The translations under genes were made by a program, and so were the position numbers. A stretch of 64,000 nt of DNA, from positions 18,703 to 82,702 of the forward strand of contig CBDCUL010000008.1 of the NCBI GenBank assembly GCA_965222855.1, written 5' to 3'. Positions 44,376 to 54,661 of this stretch are shown piece by piece. Numbering within the stretch: position 1 is the first letter of the stretch; each line of letters begins with the position of its first letter. This DNA is from JABABV01 sp965222855. Its GTDB lineage: Bacteria > Bacillota_I > Bacilli_A > Mycoplasmatales > JABABV01. The notes beneath the pieces are model-generated. The model did not search any database, was not told the DNA's origin, and worked only from the letters and a program-made list of their open reading frames with translations.

Positions 44376-45173
44376 TCAGTTTGCTACCGCATCTTTTTTA
44401 TGATGGGTCGTTATTTCGGAAGCGATTTTTTTCAAATCAGTATTGGCGTTTTCAACTGCGATAGATCTGCCCACAACTTCAAAAATACTTTGATCATTCA
44501 TTGAATCACCAATTGCAGCAGTTTTTTTTAAATCTATTTTTAGTTTTTTACATAAAAATTTTGCAGCGGTTCCTTTAGAAGTGTTTTTAGCTGTAATCTC
44601 AACAACCCAACCATTACCAGAAGTTGTGATTGCCAAATCAGGTAATAGCTTTCTTAAATCTTTAATTATTTTTTGTACTACACTTTTTTTTCTACCAGTT
44701 AACAATATTTTATAATAATTTTTATTTTTAATACGTTCTAAATGATATTTATTATGTAATTTTACAGGTACTTTTAAAAATTTAACATAAATTCTAGTTA
44801 ATAAATTAGTACCATAAAATTCAAATGGTTCATCAAACTTAATTGAAAAACGATATTTTTTAGCAATTTCTATAATTAGATTAGTATTTTTGGGATCAAT
44901 TAATTTTGAATAAATAATTTCATTATGTGATAGATTACCAATGTATGCTCCGTTAAAAGCAATATAATAATTACCAAAACTATTAATATTAATTTTTTTT
45001 TGCAATTGGCGACATACATTAAATCCGCGTCCGGTATTGATGACGGTGTAAATTCCTTTTAATTGTGCTGCTTTGCAAGCTTCGATATTTTCTGGACTAA
45101 TATAATTGCGATCTTTTAATTTACCATTAACTAATGTTCCGTCAAGATCAATAAAAATTACTTTTAATTCCAT
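44376..45173 (-). CDS. HAD-superfamily phosphatase (Cof type)
   Basis: The 265-residue protein has motif I VIFIDLDGTLVNG with nucleophile Asp9, motif II VINTGRGFNVCRQ, and motifs III/IV near LKIDLKKTAAIGDSMNDQSI. The type IIB cap lies between. Cof-type enzymes dephosphorylate sugar phosphates and nucleotides; substrate unknown. The start at 45173 is preferred to an upstream TTG because GGAGGC lies 8 bases before it. It sits between the GT2 gene and the 666-residue membrane protein. Confidence 0.85.
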   Translation of the reverse strand: MELKVIFIDLDGTLVNGKLKDRNYISPENIEACKAAQLKGIYTVINTGRGFNVCRQLQKKININSFGNYYIAFNGAYIGNLSHNEIIYSKLIDPKNTNLIIEIAKKYRFSIKFDEPFEFYGTNLLTRIYVKFLKVPVKLHNKYHLERIKNKNYYKILLTGRKKSVVQKIIKDLRKLLPDLAITTSGNGWVVEITAKNTSKGTAAKFLCKKLKIDLKKTAAIGDSMNDQSIFEVVGRSIAVENANTDLKKIASEITTHHKKDAVAN

Positions 45174-45201
45174 GATAGTTGCCTCCAATATCAGGTAGTA
45201 G

Positions 45202-46158
45202 TTAAATAGCGTTAACTTTTTGTCTCACTTTTTTAACTAAAAATTTTCTTGGTATTAAAAATGTAGCTAAAGAAATAAACCAAGGTTTGCACATAATAAT
45301 TGTACTTCTTTTAAATGTTTTATTAATTATTTTTTTATTATATTTTGCTTTAATATATTTTGTTAAAATAGCATAGTTTTTTTTACGAGATTCTTTATTC
45401 GGAATTAATTTAATATCAATTAATTTAGAGCAAACAAAACGAAATAATAAAATTTGAAAATCAACATCATTAGTAATTGTTTCTAAAAATTGATTAACTT
45501 TGATCGTTTCTAATTGAATTGCACCAAAAGTTCTAGTTATGCTTTCTGGATGATCTCCAAAAATTCAAAAAGGTTTATTGATATGCAATATTCTAACGCT
45601 TGGTTTGCTCATTTGCATTCACATAGCAACATCTTCATCATAGCTTACTTTTAAATCAGCAGTTATACGACTTGCGAGAGATTTTTTAAAAATTTTATTA
45701 GCGATAGCTAGTGATTTATACATTAAAGTTTTAAAAGATATTTCTGAAACTTCAGATTTTACTTTTCATAAAATTGGTTTGTCTGTAACTGATTGTTGGA
45801 CGCAAAAAGAACCAATATCATAATCGCCTTTATTAATTTCATCTAAATGATCAGCTAAGTTTTTAAAACCAAAAACATCATCAACATCAATAAAAGACAA
45901 ATATTTAGCATTTGCTTCTTTGATACCAAACATGCGGATTCTATATAAATAATTACTCATTATTTCGACATGACGAATAAAAGGGTTTTTTAATTCTTTA
46001 TAAGGGAATTCATAATCTTTATTTTTAACTAACAATATTTCATAATCAACATTTGAAAAATATTTATCTATTTGTTTAATAATGTATTTAATATTTTTTT
46101 CGAATTGTTGTTTATGATAAGGTAAAATAAAACTGATTAAATTCTTGTTTTTATTCAT
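45202..46158 (-). CDS. GT2-like glycosyltransferase
   Basis: The 318-residue protein starts LISFILPYHKQQFEKNIKYI, has NAKYLSFIDVDDVFGFKNLA, whose DVDD is the metal/nucleotide site of GT-A enzymes, and SYDEDVAMWMQM at the acceptor-side ED motif. The C-terminus is basic. It resembles GT2 enzymes that add sugars to teichoic acid or capsule chains. It is the first intact gene of the tar-like transcript; a broken copy of its 5' end lies just upstream. Confidence 0.8.
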
Positions 46159-46229
46159 AAAACTAACTCCTAATATTAAAAATATAATATTTTTAATAAT
46201 TAAATGATTTTATTTTCCAAATTACTAAT

Positions 46230-46322
46230 ATTTTTTTATTAATTATATTTCTAATATTATCTTCAAATTTTTGTTTATGATAAGAAAAAAATAAAACTAA
46301 TTAAATTTTTCGTTTTTTCCAT
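46230..46322 (-). pseudogene. duplicated 5' fragment of the GT2 gene
   Basis: Read on the minus strand from ATG at 46322 (with AGGAGTCAATATTC upstream), the sequence copies the RBS and first 30 codons of the GT2 gene at 46158 (KNLISFI...), then loses frame after residue 11 and stops. It is a remnant of a duplication. Confidence 0.7.
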
Positions 46323-46642
46323 GAATATTGACTCCTAAAAAATGAATAAAAATATTATATTATTATAACATATTATAATAAAACAATAAAGAAATTCACA
46401 TATCAAAACTTACTTAAATTGTCTTTAATTATTAATTTACCTTTTTATAATTTATATATATTATTCATAATTTTAAACATTAAAAACTAAATTGTAGAAT
46501 GATTTAAATTGTTATTATAATCTTAATAATTTTATAAATAAAAAAACATTATATAAAATAAGTTAATTCATTATATATTTTACAATACCTCTTAATTTAA
46601 TTATACTTAACTTGTTATTGAATACTTAAAAAATAAAAAAAT
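46323..46642. other. AT-rich gap without recognisable genes
   Basis: Very AT-rich (ATTATATAAAATAAG-type sequence), no ORF over 30 codons with an RBS, no matched RNA. It probably holds the promoter of the GT2 unit. Confidence 0.5.
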
Positions 46643-46671
46643 AAAAGAAAGCTATCATACTTTCTTTTTTA
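46643..46671. terminator. terminator of trxA
   Basis: AAAGAAAG-CTATCATA-CTTTCTTTTTT hairpin. Confidence 0.82.
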
Positions 46672-46686
46672 AATAATATATAAAAA

Positions 46687-46995
46687 TTATGCTGATTTTG
46701 CAAACTCTCTAATTCCCTGTTCGGGTTTAAATCCTGAAAAACGATTAACTTCTTTACCGTTTTTAATCAAAACAATTGTCGGAACTGTTTTAATGTTGAA
46801 TTCTTTAGCATATTCAGCTTCTTGATCTACATCAACTTTGATAATTTTGGCATTCATAGTATCGTCTTGTGATAATTTATCCAAAATTGGTGCAATCATT
46901 TTACAAGGTCCACATCATGTTGCGAAAAAATCTACTATGACTAATTCGTTATTATTAATAGTATCTAAAATTTCTTGTTTGTTGCTTGATTTCAT
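46687..46995 (-). CDS. trxA: thioredoxin
   Basis: The 102-residue protein has the active site FFATWCGPCKMIAP (Cys28 and Cys31, Trp27 encoded by TGA), IIKVDVDQEAEYAKEF, and the cis-Pro loop VKTVPTIVLIKNGKE-like KTVPTIVLIKNG. It is a general disulfide reductant and likely partner of the peroxiredoxin at 40082. Own terminator; RBS AAGGAG. Confidence 0.97.
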
Positions 46996-47060
46996 ATTGT
47001 AATTCTCCTTTTTACATAAAGTTGTAAGTTAATAATACCACATTAGATTATAATATGGTA

Positions 47061-48001
47061 TTATTTACTTTCATTTTTTTTATAAATATTTTTTAAAATA
47101 TTTTTTAATAGTTTATATTTTGATTTATTTGTTATATACTCTGAATACGGTCTTGTTTTATCAAAGAAAATATTGTGACTTCTATTTTTTGGTGCCTTAG
47201 GAATGATCATAACTTGATCCCCATAAATTTCAAATAACATCGCTTTTGCCGAAGCAGGAATTGGTAACTTTAATTCTGCAAATTTAATATATTCAACATT
47301 TACTTCGATTAATGATCGATTCAAAATATGTTCTGGAAAAGTATTTCTTTTACTACTACTAAAAGCTCCATATTGATAATTATCAGTTAGTTTTTCTCAT
47401 TTCTTAATTTTGTTTGCAAACCTTTTTTTAAAAAATGATGATGGAAATAGATAAGAACAATATTTAGCAATGTAATAACACGGGGAAAAAACAGCTATTT
47501 TTAAAAAACTAAGATTAGAATTTTGTTTTCAATATTTAAAAACAAATTGTTTATGACGAATATGAATAAATAAAAAAATTATTTGTCATATTTTAAAATT
47601 GAATTTACTGTAATTTAATGGAATTTTTATTAACTACCGATATATCAATAAAAGTGCCTGATGCTCATTTAACTTTTTCTTTTCATCTTTCAATAACAGT
47701 AACACTAGTATCAACTCATTTAATGATCATATTATCATTATCTTTTGATAAAACATTATGTAATTTATATTTTTTGGGAATTTGATCAATTAGTGAAAAT
47801 AATTTATTAGTGTTTTCATAATCCATAAAAATATCAATATCATCATCTCATGGAATAAACCCTTTATGAACAACAGCTCCGATTAAACTGCCCATTCAAA
47901 TAAAGTATTTAATATCATGTTTTTTTACAAAATTTATCAAAATCAGCAATATTAATTAACAAATTTTTTTGAATTGCTTTTATATTTGAATGATCATTCA
48001 T
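47061..48001 (-). pseudogene. LicD-family phosphotransferase, two frameshifts
   Basis: From ATG at 48001 (RBS AAGGAG) the reading is NIADFDKFCKK and then goes out of frame at a run of seven A. Shifting by one restores IKYFIWMGSLIGAVVHKG and FIPWDDDIDIFM, the LicD active-site motif. After GTFIDISVVNK a stop appears and another one-base shift restores KIWQIIFLFIHIRHKQFVF through to a proper C-terminus. The gene was a LicD relative, the family that attaches phosphocholine or other phospho-groups to surface glycans, and is now broken. Confidence 0.85.
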
Positions 48002-48013
48002 ATGTTACTCCTT

Positions 48014-48918
48014 TTATTTATTATTTAATTCTTTTTTAAATATCTTAATGTTTTTTTTGTTATCAACAATATTTAAATATGATTTTGATAAATTTAAAAA
48101 TACTAAGTGTTTGTTGTTTTCAATTTTATTTTCCGGAATCTTCATTACTTCTACACCATATTTATTTATAATAAAATCAATGCTATTAATTAGTATTGGT
48201 AATGATAAATTTTCAAATTTTGATGTTTTTTAATGGCGATTCAATTGTTTCTCGTTTAAAAATAATTTTAGGAAATTCAATCGGATCTACCAAACAAGCA
48301 TAGCGATAATTTTCTGTTAAACTGTTTCATTTAGTAAAATGATTATTTAAAATTTTTTTAAATTTTTGAGATGTAATTGGTGTTAACATTAATAAAATTT
48401 TGAATAGTCAAAAATCATGGAAAAATTAAAATAGTCAATCATCAATTTAAACTTTTAAAAACTAAATTTTTTATATTTTAAATAAAATAAAAAAAGAAAT
48501 TATGCGATGTTTAAAAAATTTAAAATTTAGCATTTTTACTAGGAACTTTGTCAAGTGGAAAAATATCAATAAATATTCCACGCGCTCACTTAGCTTTTTC
48601 GCTTCATTGTTCAATTATTGTAGTACTAGTGTCTTCCCATTTCAAGAAAAAGTTATCATTAGTATTTGTCACAGCTTTTTGAATTAGAAATGGTTTTGGT
48701 GCTAAATGAGCCACTTGTAATAATAAATTATAATTAATGCGATCCATACAAACATCAACATCATCATCTCATGGAATAAACCCTTGGTGGCGTAAAGCGC
48801 CAATTAAAGTTCCGTATCCTAAAAAATATTTAATATTGTGTTTTTTACAAAATTTATCAAAAGCATTTAAATTAACTAATAATTTTTTATGTAATTCTTT
48901 TAAGTTATTATTTGGCAA
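48014..48918 (-). pseudogene. LicD-family phosphotransferase, degraded
   Basis: A TTG at 48918, overlapping the end of the LicC region, opens 132 codons: KFCKKHNIKYFLGYGTLIGA, LRHQGFIPWDDDVDVCMDR, WARGIFIDIFPLDKVPS, then a stop at 48520. Downstream, in other frames, lie LicD C-terminal blocks TKWNSLTENYRYACLVDPIE and, after one more shift, KFENLSLPILINSIDFIINK then YGVEVMKIP. At least three lesions, so the full protein cannot be made. The N-terminal catalytic half is intact and could in principle still be translated. Confidence 0.82.
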
Positions 48919-49011
48919 TTGTTAAAGTTTCATCGCTTTTTAAAGTGACAATATAATTATTGGCAATGCTTTTGATGTTTTTGATTTCTTCAGGAGCAAT
49001 TTCCGGTTGCC

Positions 49012-49764
49012 TTAACAACAAAAAATTAATGCTTTTGTTTTTGCATCTTGAGAGAATTTTTTATATTTACTATCAGCTTTTTGTAATGATGGCAAATCAT
49101 CAATATCAAAACAGCTATTTTTAGCAATTTTATGTAAATAAATTTTTGTTTTGGGTTTTTCTGAATTTAAATCGTTAATAAAGATATCTTCAAAATATCA
49201 GTCATTCATTTCGATGCTTTTACGATATTTCTTTAAATGACGTTGAACAAATTTAGTAGTATCTTTAGCAATAAAAGTTACTTCACGATGAGCAATAATA
49301 TTAATTCCACCACTTTTTTTAATTTTAGTGATTTGATTTTCTTTATTTACTTTAAGCGTTCATTCATTTGACACGCCAGAAATTTTTTCACCAAACATTA
49401 CTGTATAGGGATATTTGTTATCAAAAATATTAGTATTAAAAATAGTGTCACCATTAATAATTAAACTATTTTTAATTTTTTTACGTACGAAATATAAAGT
49501 TCCAATATTATTACAATGTCTTCAATTGAAATTATATTTTAACTTAACTTTAAATTTGCGTTTTAAATATTTAAATTGACTTTTTTTATAACCTGTTAAA
49601 ACAGTAATATTTTTAATACCTTTTTCTTGTAATTTTTTAATAATATCTTCAATAATAATAATCCCTTTAATATCTAATAAAGGTTTTGGTGTTTTTTCAG
49701 TTACTGGCAGCAAACGCATTCCGCGCCCAGCTGCTAGGATAAAAGCTCTTTTAACTTTATACAT
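49012..49764 (-). CDS. LicC-like nucleotidyltransferase, frameshifted C-terminus
   Basis: The 250-residue product starts KRAFILAAGRGMRLLPVTEK, TPKPLLDIKG, the signature of NTP-transferases such as LicC (CTP:phosphocholine cytidylyltransferase). It continues with NNIGTLYFVRKKIKNSLIIN, GDTIF with the metal Asp, and EMNDWYFEDIFINDLN. LicC is about 230 residues. Beyond a one-base shift near 49040 the other frame runs on to a stop at 48908 with QPEIAPEEIKNIKSIANNYI, VTLKSD, which resembles the start of a LicA-type choline kinase. The gene may descend from a LicC-LicA fusion that lost its kinase. The nucleotidyltransferase domain looks intact. Confidence 0.78.
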
Positions 49765-49770
49765 ATTAAT

Positions 49771-50874
49771 CTAAACTCCTGATCTATCTTTAATAAATGC
49801 TCTAATACCAGTCATTAAAAGTTTATTTTGACTAGGTGTTCCTACGGTAATTCTTAAACCAATTGTACGGACACAACGAATACAAATATTTTGATTTACT
49901 AGTAAATATTCTCTTAACTCAACATTAGTTCATTTTTGATTATTAGTAATTACCAAAATGAAGTTCGCTTGACTTTTAAGATACTTAATATTAAGTTCAT
50001 CAAATAATTGGTACAGTTTAGCTTTTTCAAGTTTGACTTGCGCTTTTATATCTAAATATCATTTTGGGTCTTGTAGCGCTGCCGTTGCTGCATATATCGC
50101 GTATTTATTAGCTGAGAACGGTTGATATGTTTTGTGCATCGCTTCAATTAAGTAAGGTTGGGCGATTGCGTAACCAATTCGAAAACCACTTAAACCATAA
50201 TATTTTGAAAATGTATGAAGTACTATTAAATTATCATAGTCTTTAATTAATTCAGTCGTGTTATATGGGAAATCTACTGCATCAGCAAATTCAACATAAG
50301 CTTCATCTAAAACAATTAAAATTCTTTTTGGAATTTTGGCAATGAAATCATATAGTTCTTGCTTCGGAATGTAAGTTCCTGTTGGCATATTGGGATTAGT
50401 AATATAAATTAATTTTGTTTTTTCATTAATTGATTTTAAAAATAAATCAATGTCGTAATTATAGTTATCTAATTGTGGGATTGTGATAACGTTATTACCA
50501 GTAATTTTACAAGTTTTAATTTGACGCCCATAAGTTAATTCTGTAATAATTGATTCTTCATTATTATCTAAAAACACTCGGGGAATTAAATCAATAATCG
50601 CATCACTACCATTAGCTATTAAAATATTTTCATTTTTAACATTTCATAATTTAGCAATCGAAGTTAATAGTTTTGTCGGTTTAATATCTGGATATATAAA
50701 CCCTTTAATATTTTTTTGATTTTTAATTCATTGATCTACTAATGGTGAACAACCATAAAGATTTTCATTATAATTCATTTTAATAATTTTTGGTTTATAT
50801 TTTAATTCTAATTCTTTCATTGAAGGAATGTTATGAATTGGTAAATTAGCGATCGCAGCTTTAATTTTAATCAT
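49771..50874 (-). CDS. HisC-like PLP-dependent aminotransferase or decarboxylase
   Basis: The 367-residue fold-type I PLP enzyme has MNYNENLYGCSP at the N-terminus, LIANGSDAIIDLIPR, ITNPNMPTGTYIP, LIVLDEAYVEFAD with the Asp that holds the PLP ring, and HTFSKYYGLSGFRIGYAI with the Schiff-base Lys. It is closest in pattern to histidinol-phosphate aminotransferase and CobD-type phospho-amino-acid decarboxylases. There are no histidine genes here. It lies between an intact licD and the LicC-like gene in one transcript, so it may shape the amino headgroup that LicC and LicD handle. This role is inference. Confidence 0.82.
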
Positions 50875-50876
50875 AG

Positions 50877-51680
50877 TTATTTACTCCCTTTTTTAACAAC
50901 AAAGTAATCGGATCTTCTTGTTTCAAATGATGGTAATTCTAAATAATTATCAAACTTTTGTTTTAGAATATCTTTTGAATTTTTGAAAATGCAATATTGA
51001 CGATTTTCAAAAGTAATTAGTTTTGTGCCTTTGTTAAATCAATCTTTATTATATGTTCTTATTGATTCTCTAACAGTGAATTTAGAATTACTTAAAAAAT
51101 AAATATTTTTATAATCTTCATTAGTTATTTTCATATCTGATTTATATATATAATGATATACCAGTTTGCTAATAATTTTTCTAGTACCAGGAAATCACCA
51201 TAAATATTTTTGAAGAATTGGTGTGGCTGAATATCAAATGATATTCATATTAAAAAGTCGACGATTAATTACACGTTTTTTTATAGGCGCTTTATTAAAA
51301 ACAAAAACATCTATAAAAGGGGTCGCCCATTTATTATTATTATCTAATAAATCTTGTTTAAAATATATTCTATTAACAGAACGGTTTCATTTTTTAGTTT
51401 CATAATCTGCTAAAAATAATTTTGAGTTTTTTTTAATATGTTTTTTTAATTTTAAAAAAGATGCTGTGCTTAAAGCGATGTCAATGTCATCGTCTCAAGG
51501 AATGAATCCCTGATGTCTGATCGCTCCGATTAAACTCCCTCACATTAATCCGTATTCAATATTATTTTTAATACAAATGTCATGAATTATATCCATAATA
51601 TTTAATTCAGTAGTTTGGACTGATTTTAGAAATTCTATTTCTTTGGCGTTCATATTAATATCTACATTTTTATAAATCAT
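50877..51680 (-). CDS. LicD-family phosphotransferase (intact, copy 1)
   Basis: The 267-residue protein has LicD landmarks: KNNIEYGLMWGSLIGAIRHQ, GFIPWDDDIDIALS with Trp62 and the DDDID acidic cluster at 63-67, and TPFIDVFVFNKAP. The C-terminal LITFENRQYCIFKN fits the substrate-binding tail. LicD enzymes transfer phosphocholine or related phospho-groups from a CDP carrier to glycans. It is about 55-60 percent identical by eye to the next gene; the first 40 residues are almost the same. Its stop is 2 bases before the aminotransferase ATG, whose GGGAG site lies in its last codons. Confidence 0.88.
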
Positions 51681-51715
51681 TTAATAAATCCTTTCGTATT
51701 TCTTAACTTCATAAT

Positions 51716-52510
51716 TTATTTTATAAAATGGTGGCTTTGACGATCTTTAAAAGGTGGTAATTTTAAAAAATTAATATAATATTCTGTTAAAAAATTTTCA
51801 GAATATTTAAATATACAATATTGACGATTTTCAAAAGTAATTAGTTTTGTGCCTTTGTTAAATCAATTTTTATTATATAATTTTGGCTCTTGTTTTTTAA
51901 ATGCATACGGATCACATGGTAAATAAACATTATCATAATTTTCTGATTTAATCATTTGGTCGCGTTTAAATATATAGTTATAAATTTTTTTGATAATTGT
52001 TTTTCGAATCCCAGGAATTAATAAAAATGTTTTTTGTGACCACATAGAAGATAAATTTCAAAAAAAAGTCATATAATAAAAAGTTTTTTTAATATGTTTT
52101 GGGTTTTTAGGTGCTTTGTTAATAATAAAAATATCAATAAAAGGAATTTCTTCAAAATGTTTTTTTCCTTTGTTAAGTAATCTTTTTTTTAAGTAAACTT
52201 TATTAATAGCACGATTCCAATTTTTAGTTTCATAATCTACTAAAATTATTTTTGAATTATTATTTAATAATGCTTTAAATTTTAAGTAGTTTGTTGAAGT
52301 CATTGCAATGTCAATGTCATCATCTCAAGGAATGAACCCTTGATGTCTAATCGCCCCAATTAAACTACCTCAAAATAGACCGTATTCAATATTATTTTTG
52401 ATACAAACTTGATGAACAATATCCATAATATTTAATTCAGTGGTTTGGACTGATTTTAGAAATTCTATTTCTTTAGCATTCATATTAATATCTATATTTT
52501 TATAAATCAT
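51716..52510 (-). CDS. LicD-family phosphotransferase (intact, copy 2)
   Basis: The 264-residue paralogue of the preceding gene begins with IDINMNAKEIEFLKSVQTTE; motifs are GLFWGSLIGAIRHQGFIPWD followed by DDID, and FEEIPFIDIFIINKAP. WFNKGTKLITFENRQYCIFK near the C-terminus is identical in both copies. The centre (about 75-215) is where they diverge, which suggests different acceptors. It heads the LicD-LicD-aminotransferase-LicC transcript. Confidence 0.88.
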
Positions 52511-52664
52511 AATAACATACCATACCTTAAAAATTAAACTAAATTTAGAAGTTTTTTTAACAATTAATAAAAATAATTATAACATAAAAATACTTAATAA
52601 AATAATTGCTAATCTATATTAAATGCAAAATTTAGCATAAATTATCAATTATTTTATTTCTGTA

Positions 52665-52685
52665 TAAAAAAAACACCAAATGGTG
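52665..52685 (-). terminator. terminator of the six-tRNA operon
   Basis: Minus-strand CACCATTTGGTG followed by T8. Confidence 0.75.
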
Positions 52686-52712
52686 CTGGCCATAATGGTA
52701 TTTAAAATGAAA

Positions 52713-52797
52713 TGGTGCGCAAGAAGGGAATCGAACCCCCACGTCCTAAGACACTAGATCCTAAGTCTAGCGCGTCTGCCAATTCCGCCACTTGCGC
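52713..52797 (-). tRNA. tRNA-Leu(TAG)
   Basis: Acceptor GCGCAAG/CTTGCGC, anticodon TAG in ACTTAGGAT, long variable arm, CCA encoded. Confidence 0.95.
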
Positions 52798-52800
52798 GTA

Positions 52801-52876
52801 TGGTGATCCCGAAAGGGTTTGAACCTTCGACACCCTGGTTAAAAGCCAGATGCTCTACCAGCTGAGCTACGGGACC
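52801..52876 (-). tRNA. tRNA-Lys(TTT)
   Basis: Acceptor GGTCCCG/CGGGATC, anticodon loop CTTTTAA, CCA encoded. Confidence 0.95.
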
Positions 52877-52884
52877 AAAAATAA

Positions 52885-52961
52885 TGGTGCTGGAGACAGG
52901 AATCGAACCTGCAACCTACTGATTACAAGTCAGTTGCACTGCCGGGTTGTGCTACTCCAGC
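52885..52961 (-). tRNA. tRNA-Thr(TGT)
   Basis: Acceptor GCTGGAG/CTCCAGC, anticodon loop CTTGTAA, CCA encoded. Confidence 0.94.
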
Positions 52962-52966
52962 GAATA

Positions 52967-53042
52967 TGGTGGGGCGTACAGGGCTCGAACCTGTGACCCC
53001 CTGCTTGTAAGGCAGGTGCTCTCCCAACTGAGCTAACGCCCC
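52967..53042 (-). tRNA. tRNA-Val(TAC)
   Basis: Acceptor GGGGCGT/ACGCCCC, anticodon loop CTTACAA, CCA encoded. Confidence 0.95.
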
Positions 53043-53047
53043 GTTAA

Positions 53048-53123
53048 TGGTGACCCGTACGGGGTTTGAACCCGTGAGTGCATGCGTGAAAGGCATGTGT
53101 GTTGACCGCTTCACCAACGGGCC
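53048..53123 (-). tRNA. tRNA-Glu(TTC)
   Basis: Acceptor GGCCCGT/ACGGGTC, anticodon loop CTTTCAC, CCA encoded. Confidence 0.95.
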
Positions 53124-53128
53124 ATAAA

Positions 53129-53203
53129 TGGCGCCATGTATAGGATTTGAACCTATGACCAATCGGTTAACAGCCGATTGCTCTACCACTGAGCTAACAT
53201 GGC
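53129..53203 (-). tRNA. tRNA-Asn(GTT)
   Basis: Acceptor GCCATGT/ACATGGC, anticodon loop CTGTTAA, CCA encoded. It is first in the minus-strand cluster Asn-Glu-Val-Thr-Lys-Leu. Confidence 0.95.
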
Positions 53204-53320
53204 ATAAACAATTATTTAATCATTGTGTTGAGATTGTGTTTAGATTATTTGAAATGCCTTAATATAATAGCATATCAATCTTATAATTTCAAGTAAAATT
53301 CAAAAACTTTTAAAAACTTT

Positions 53321-54613
53321 TTAAGAAAATAATTTTTTAAGAATGATTGTTTGTTTTCTTTCGGGGCCTACAGAAAAAACTGAAAGTTCTAAATTTGTTA
53401 ATTCTTTGATTTTATTTAAATAGTTTTGGGCATTTTTTGGTAAATCAATAAACGCGCTAACATTAGTAATATCTTCGTTTCATCCAGGCATAGTTATATA
53501 GACTGGTTCAACTTGTTCTAGTGTTTTATTGTCAGCTGGCATTGTTTTGATGATCTTGTTGTTAATTTTATAATCAACACAAATCTTAATTTCAGCCACG
53601 CCACTTAAAACATCTAGCAAAGTAAGGGCAATGTCAGTAATTCCTGAAACACGCTTAGCATAGCGTAGTGCAACGATATCTAATCATCCGATACGTCTAG
53701 GGCGTCTAGTCACTGTTCCATACTCATTACCGCGTTCTCTAATTTGATGCGCTAATTGACCATCTATTTCTGTCACAAACGGCCCTCCACCAACACGCGT
53801 TGTGTAAGCTTTGACAATTCCTAACACTTTATTAACGTACGCAGGCTTAATACCGCAATATAGCGGTATTGATGCTGCCGTTGGAGAAGATGACGTTACC
53901 ATTGGATAAGTTCCGTGATCGATACATAACAGCACTCCTTGAGCGCCTTCAAATAAAACTCTTTCATTATTTTCAATCGCTTGATTTATTAATAATGATG
54001 TATCAGTTACAAAAGGTTTGATTTGAGCAATCAAAGGTTCGTATTCGTTAAAAATTGTTTCAGCATTTAAAGTTGGTAAATTATAAGCTGCTAATAAAAT
54101 ATTTTTTTCTTTAATTAGTGCTTTTAATTTAATTAGGAAAACTTGTGGTTGAATAAATTCAGCAACTCTAATTCCAATTCGACTATACTTATCTTCATAA
54201 GTTGGCCCAATTCCTTTTTTAGTTGTGCCGATGCTATCTTTCCCTTTAGCAATTTCGCGTGCTGCATCAAGTGATTTATGTAAATCTAAAATAATGTGGG
54301 CGCGATTAGATACGAATAAATTATTATTAACAATTCCCTGCATTTTTAAAATTTCTAATTCTTTTAAAAATGATTTTGGATTAATAACCATTCCGTTAGC
54401 TAAAACATTTTTCACATTTGGTGTTAAAACACCTGATGGAATTAATGATAATTTATATTTAACATTATTAACAACAATTGTATGTCCGGCGTTATTTCCA
54501 CCTTGATAACGAACAACCATATCAGCTGCTTGACAAGCAAAATCGGTAACTTTACCTTTACCTTCATCGCCTCATTGAGCGCCCACAATAGCTAATGTGC
54601 TGAATTTTTCCAT
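53321..54613 (-). CDS. purA: adenylosuccinate synthetase
   Basis: The 430-residue enzyme has the P-loop VGAQWGDEGKGKVTD, RYQGGNNAGHTIV with the catalytic His, TTKKGIGPTYEDKYSR, FEGAQGVLLCIDHGTYPMVT and TRVGGGPFVTEI. It makes adenylosuccinate from IMP, aspartate and GTP, and purB, its direct upstream neighbour in the same direction, completes AMP. Confidence 0.97.
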
Positions 54614-54661
54614 ATTTTTAACACCTTTTTTATAATCTTGATATTTTATTTCTATCTAATT

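Noticed and set aside
47061..49764. Frameshifts as assembly errors
   Set aside because: Not adopted as the main view because other homopolymer-rich genes in the window are intact and some lesions are outside homopolymers; raw reads would settle it.
52923..53189. 88-codon minus-strand ORF
   Set aside because: It lies entirely over tRNA-Thr, Val, Glu and Asn.
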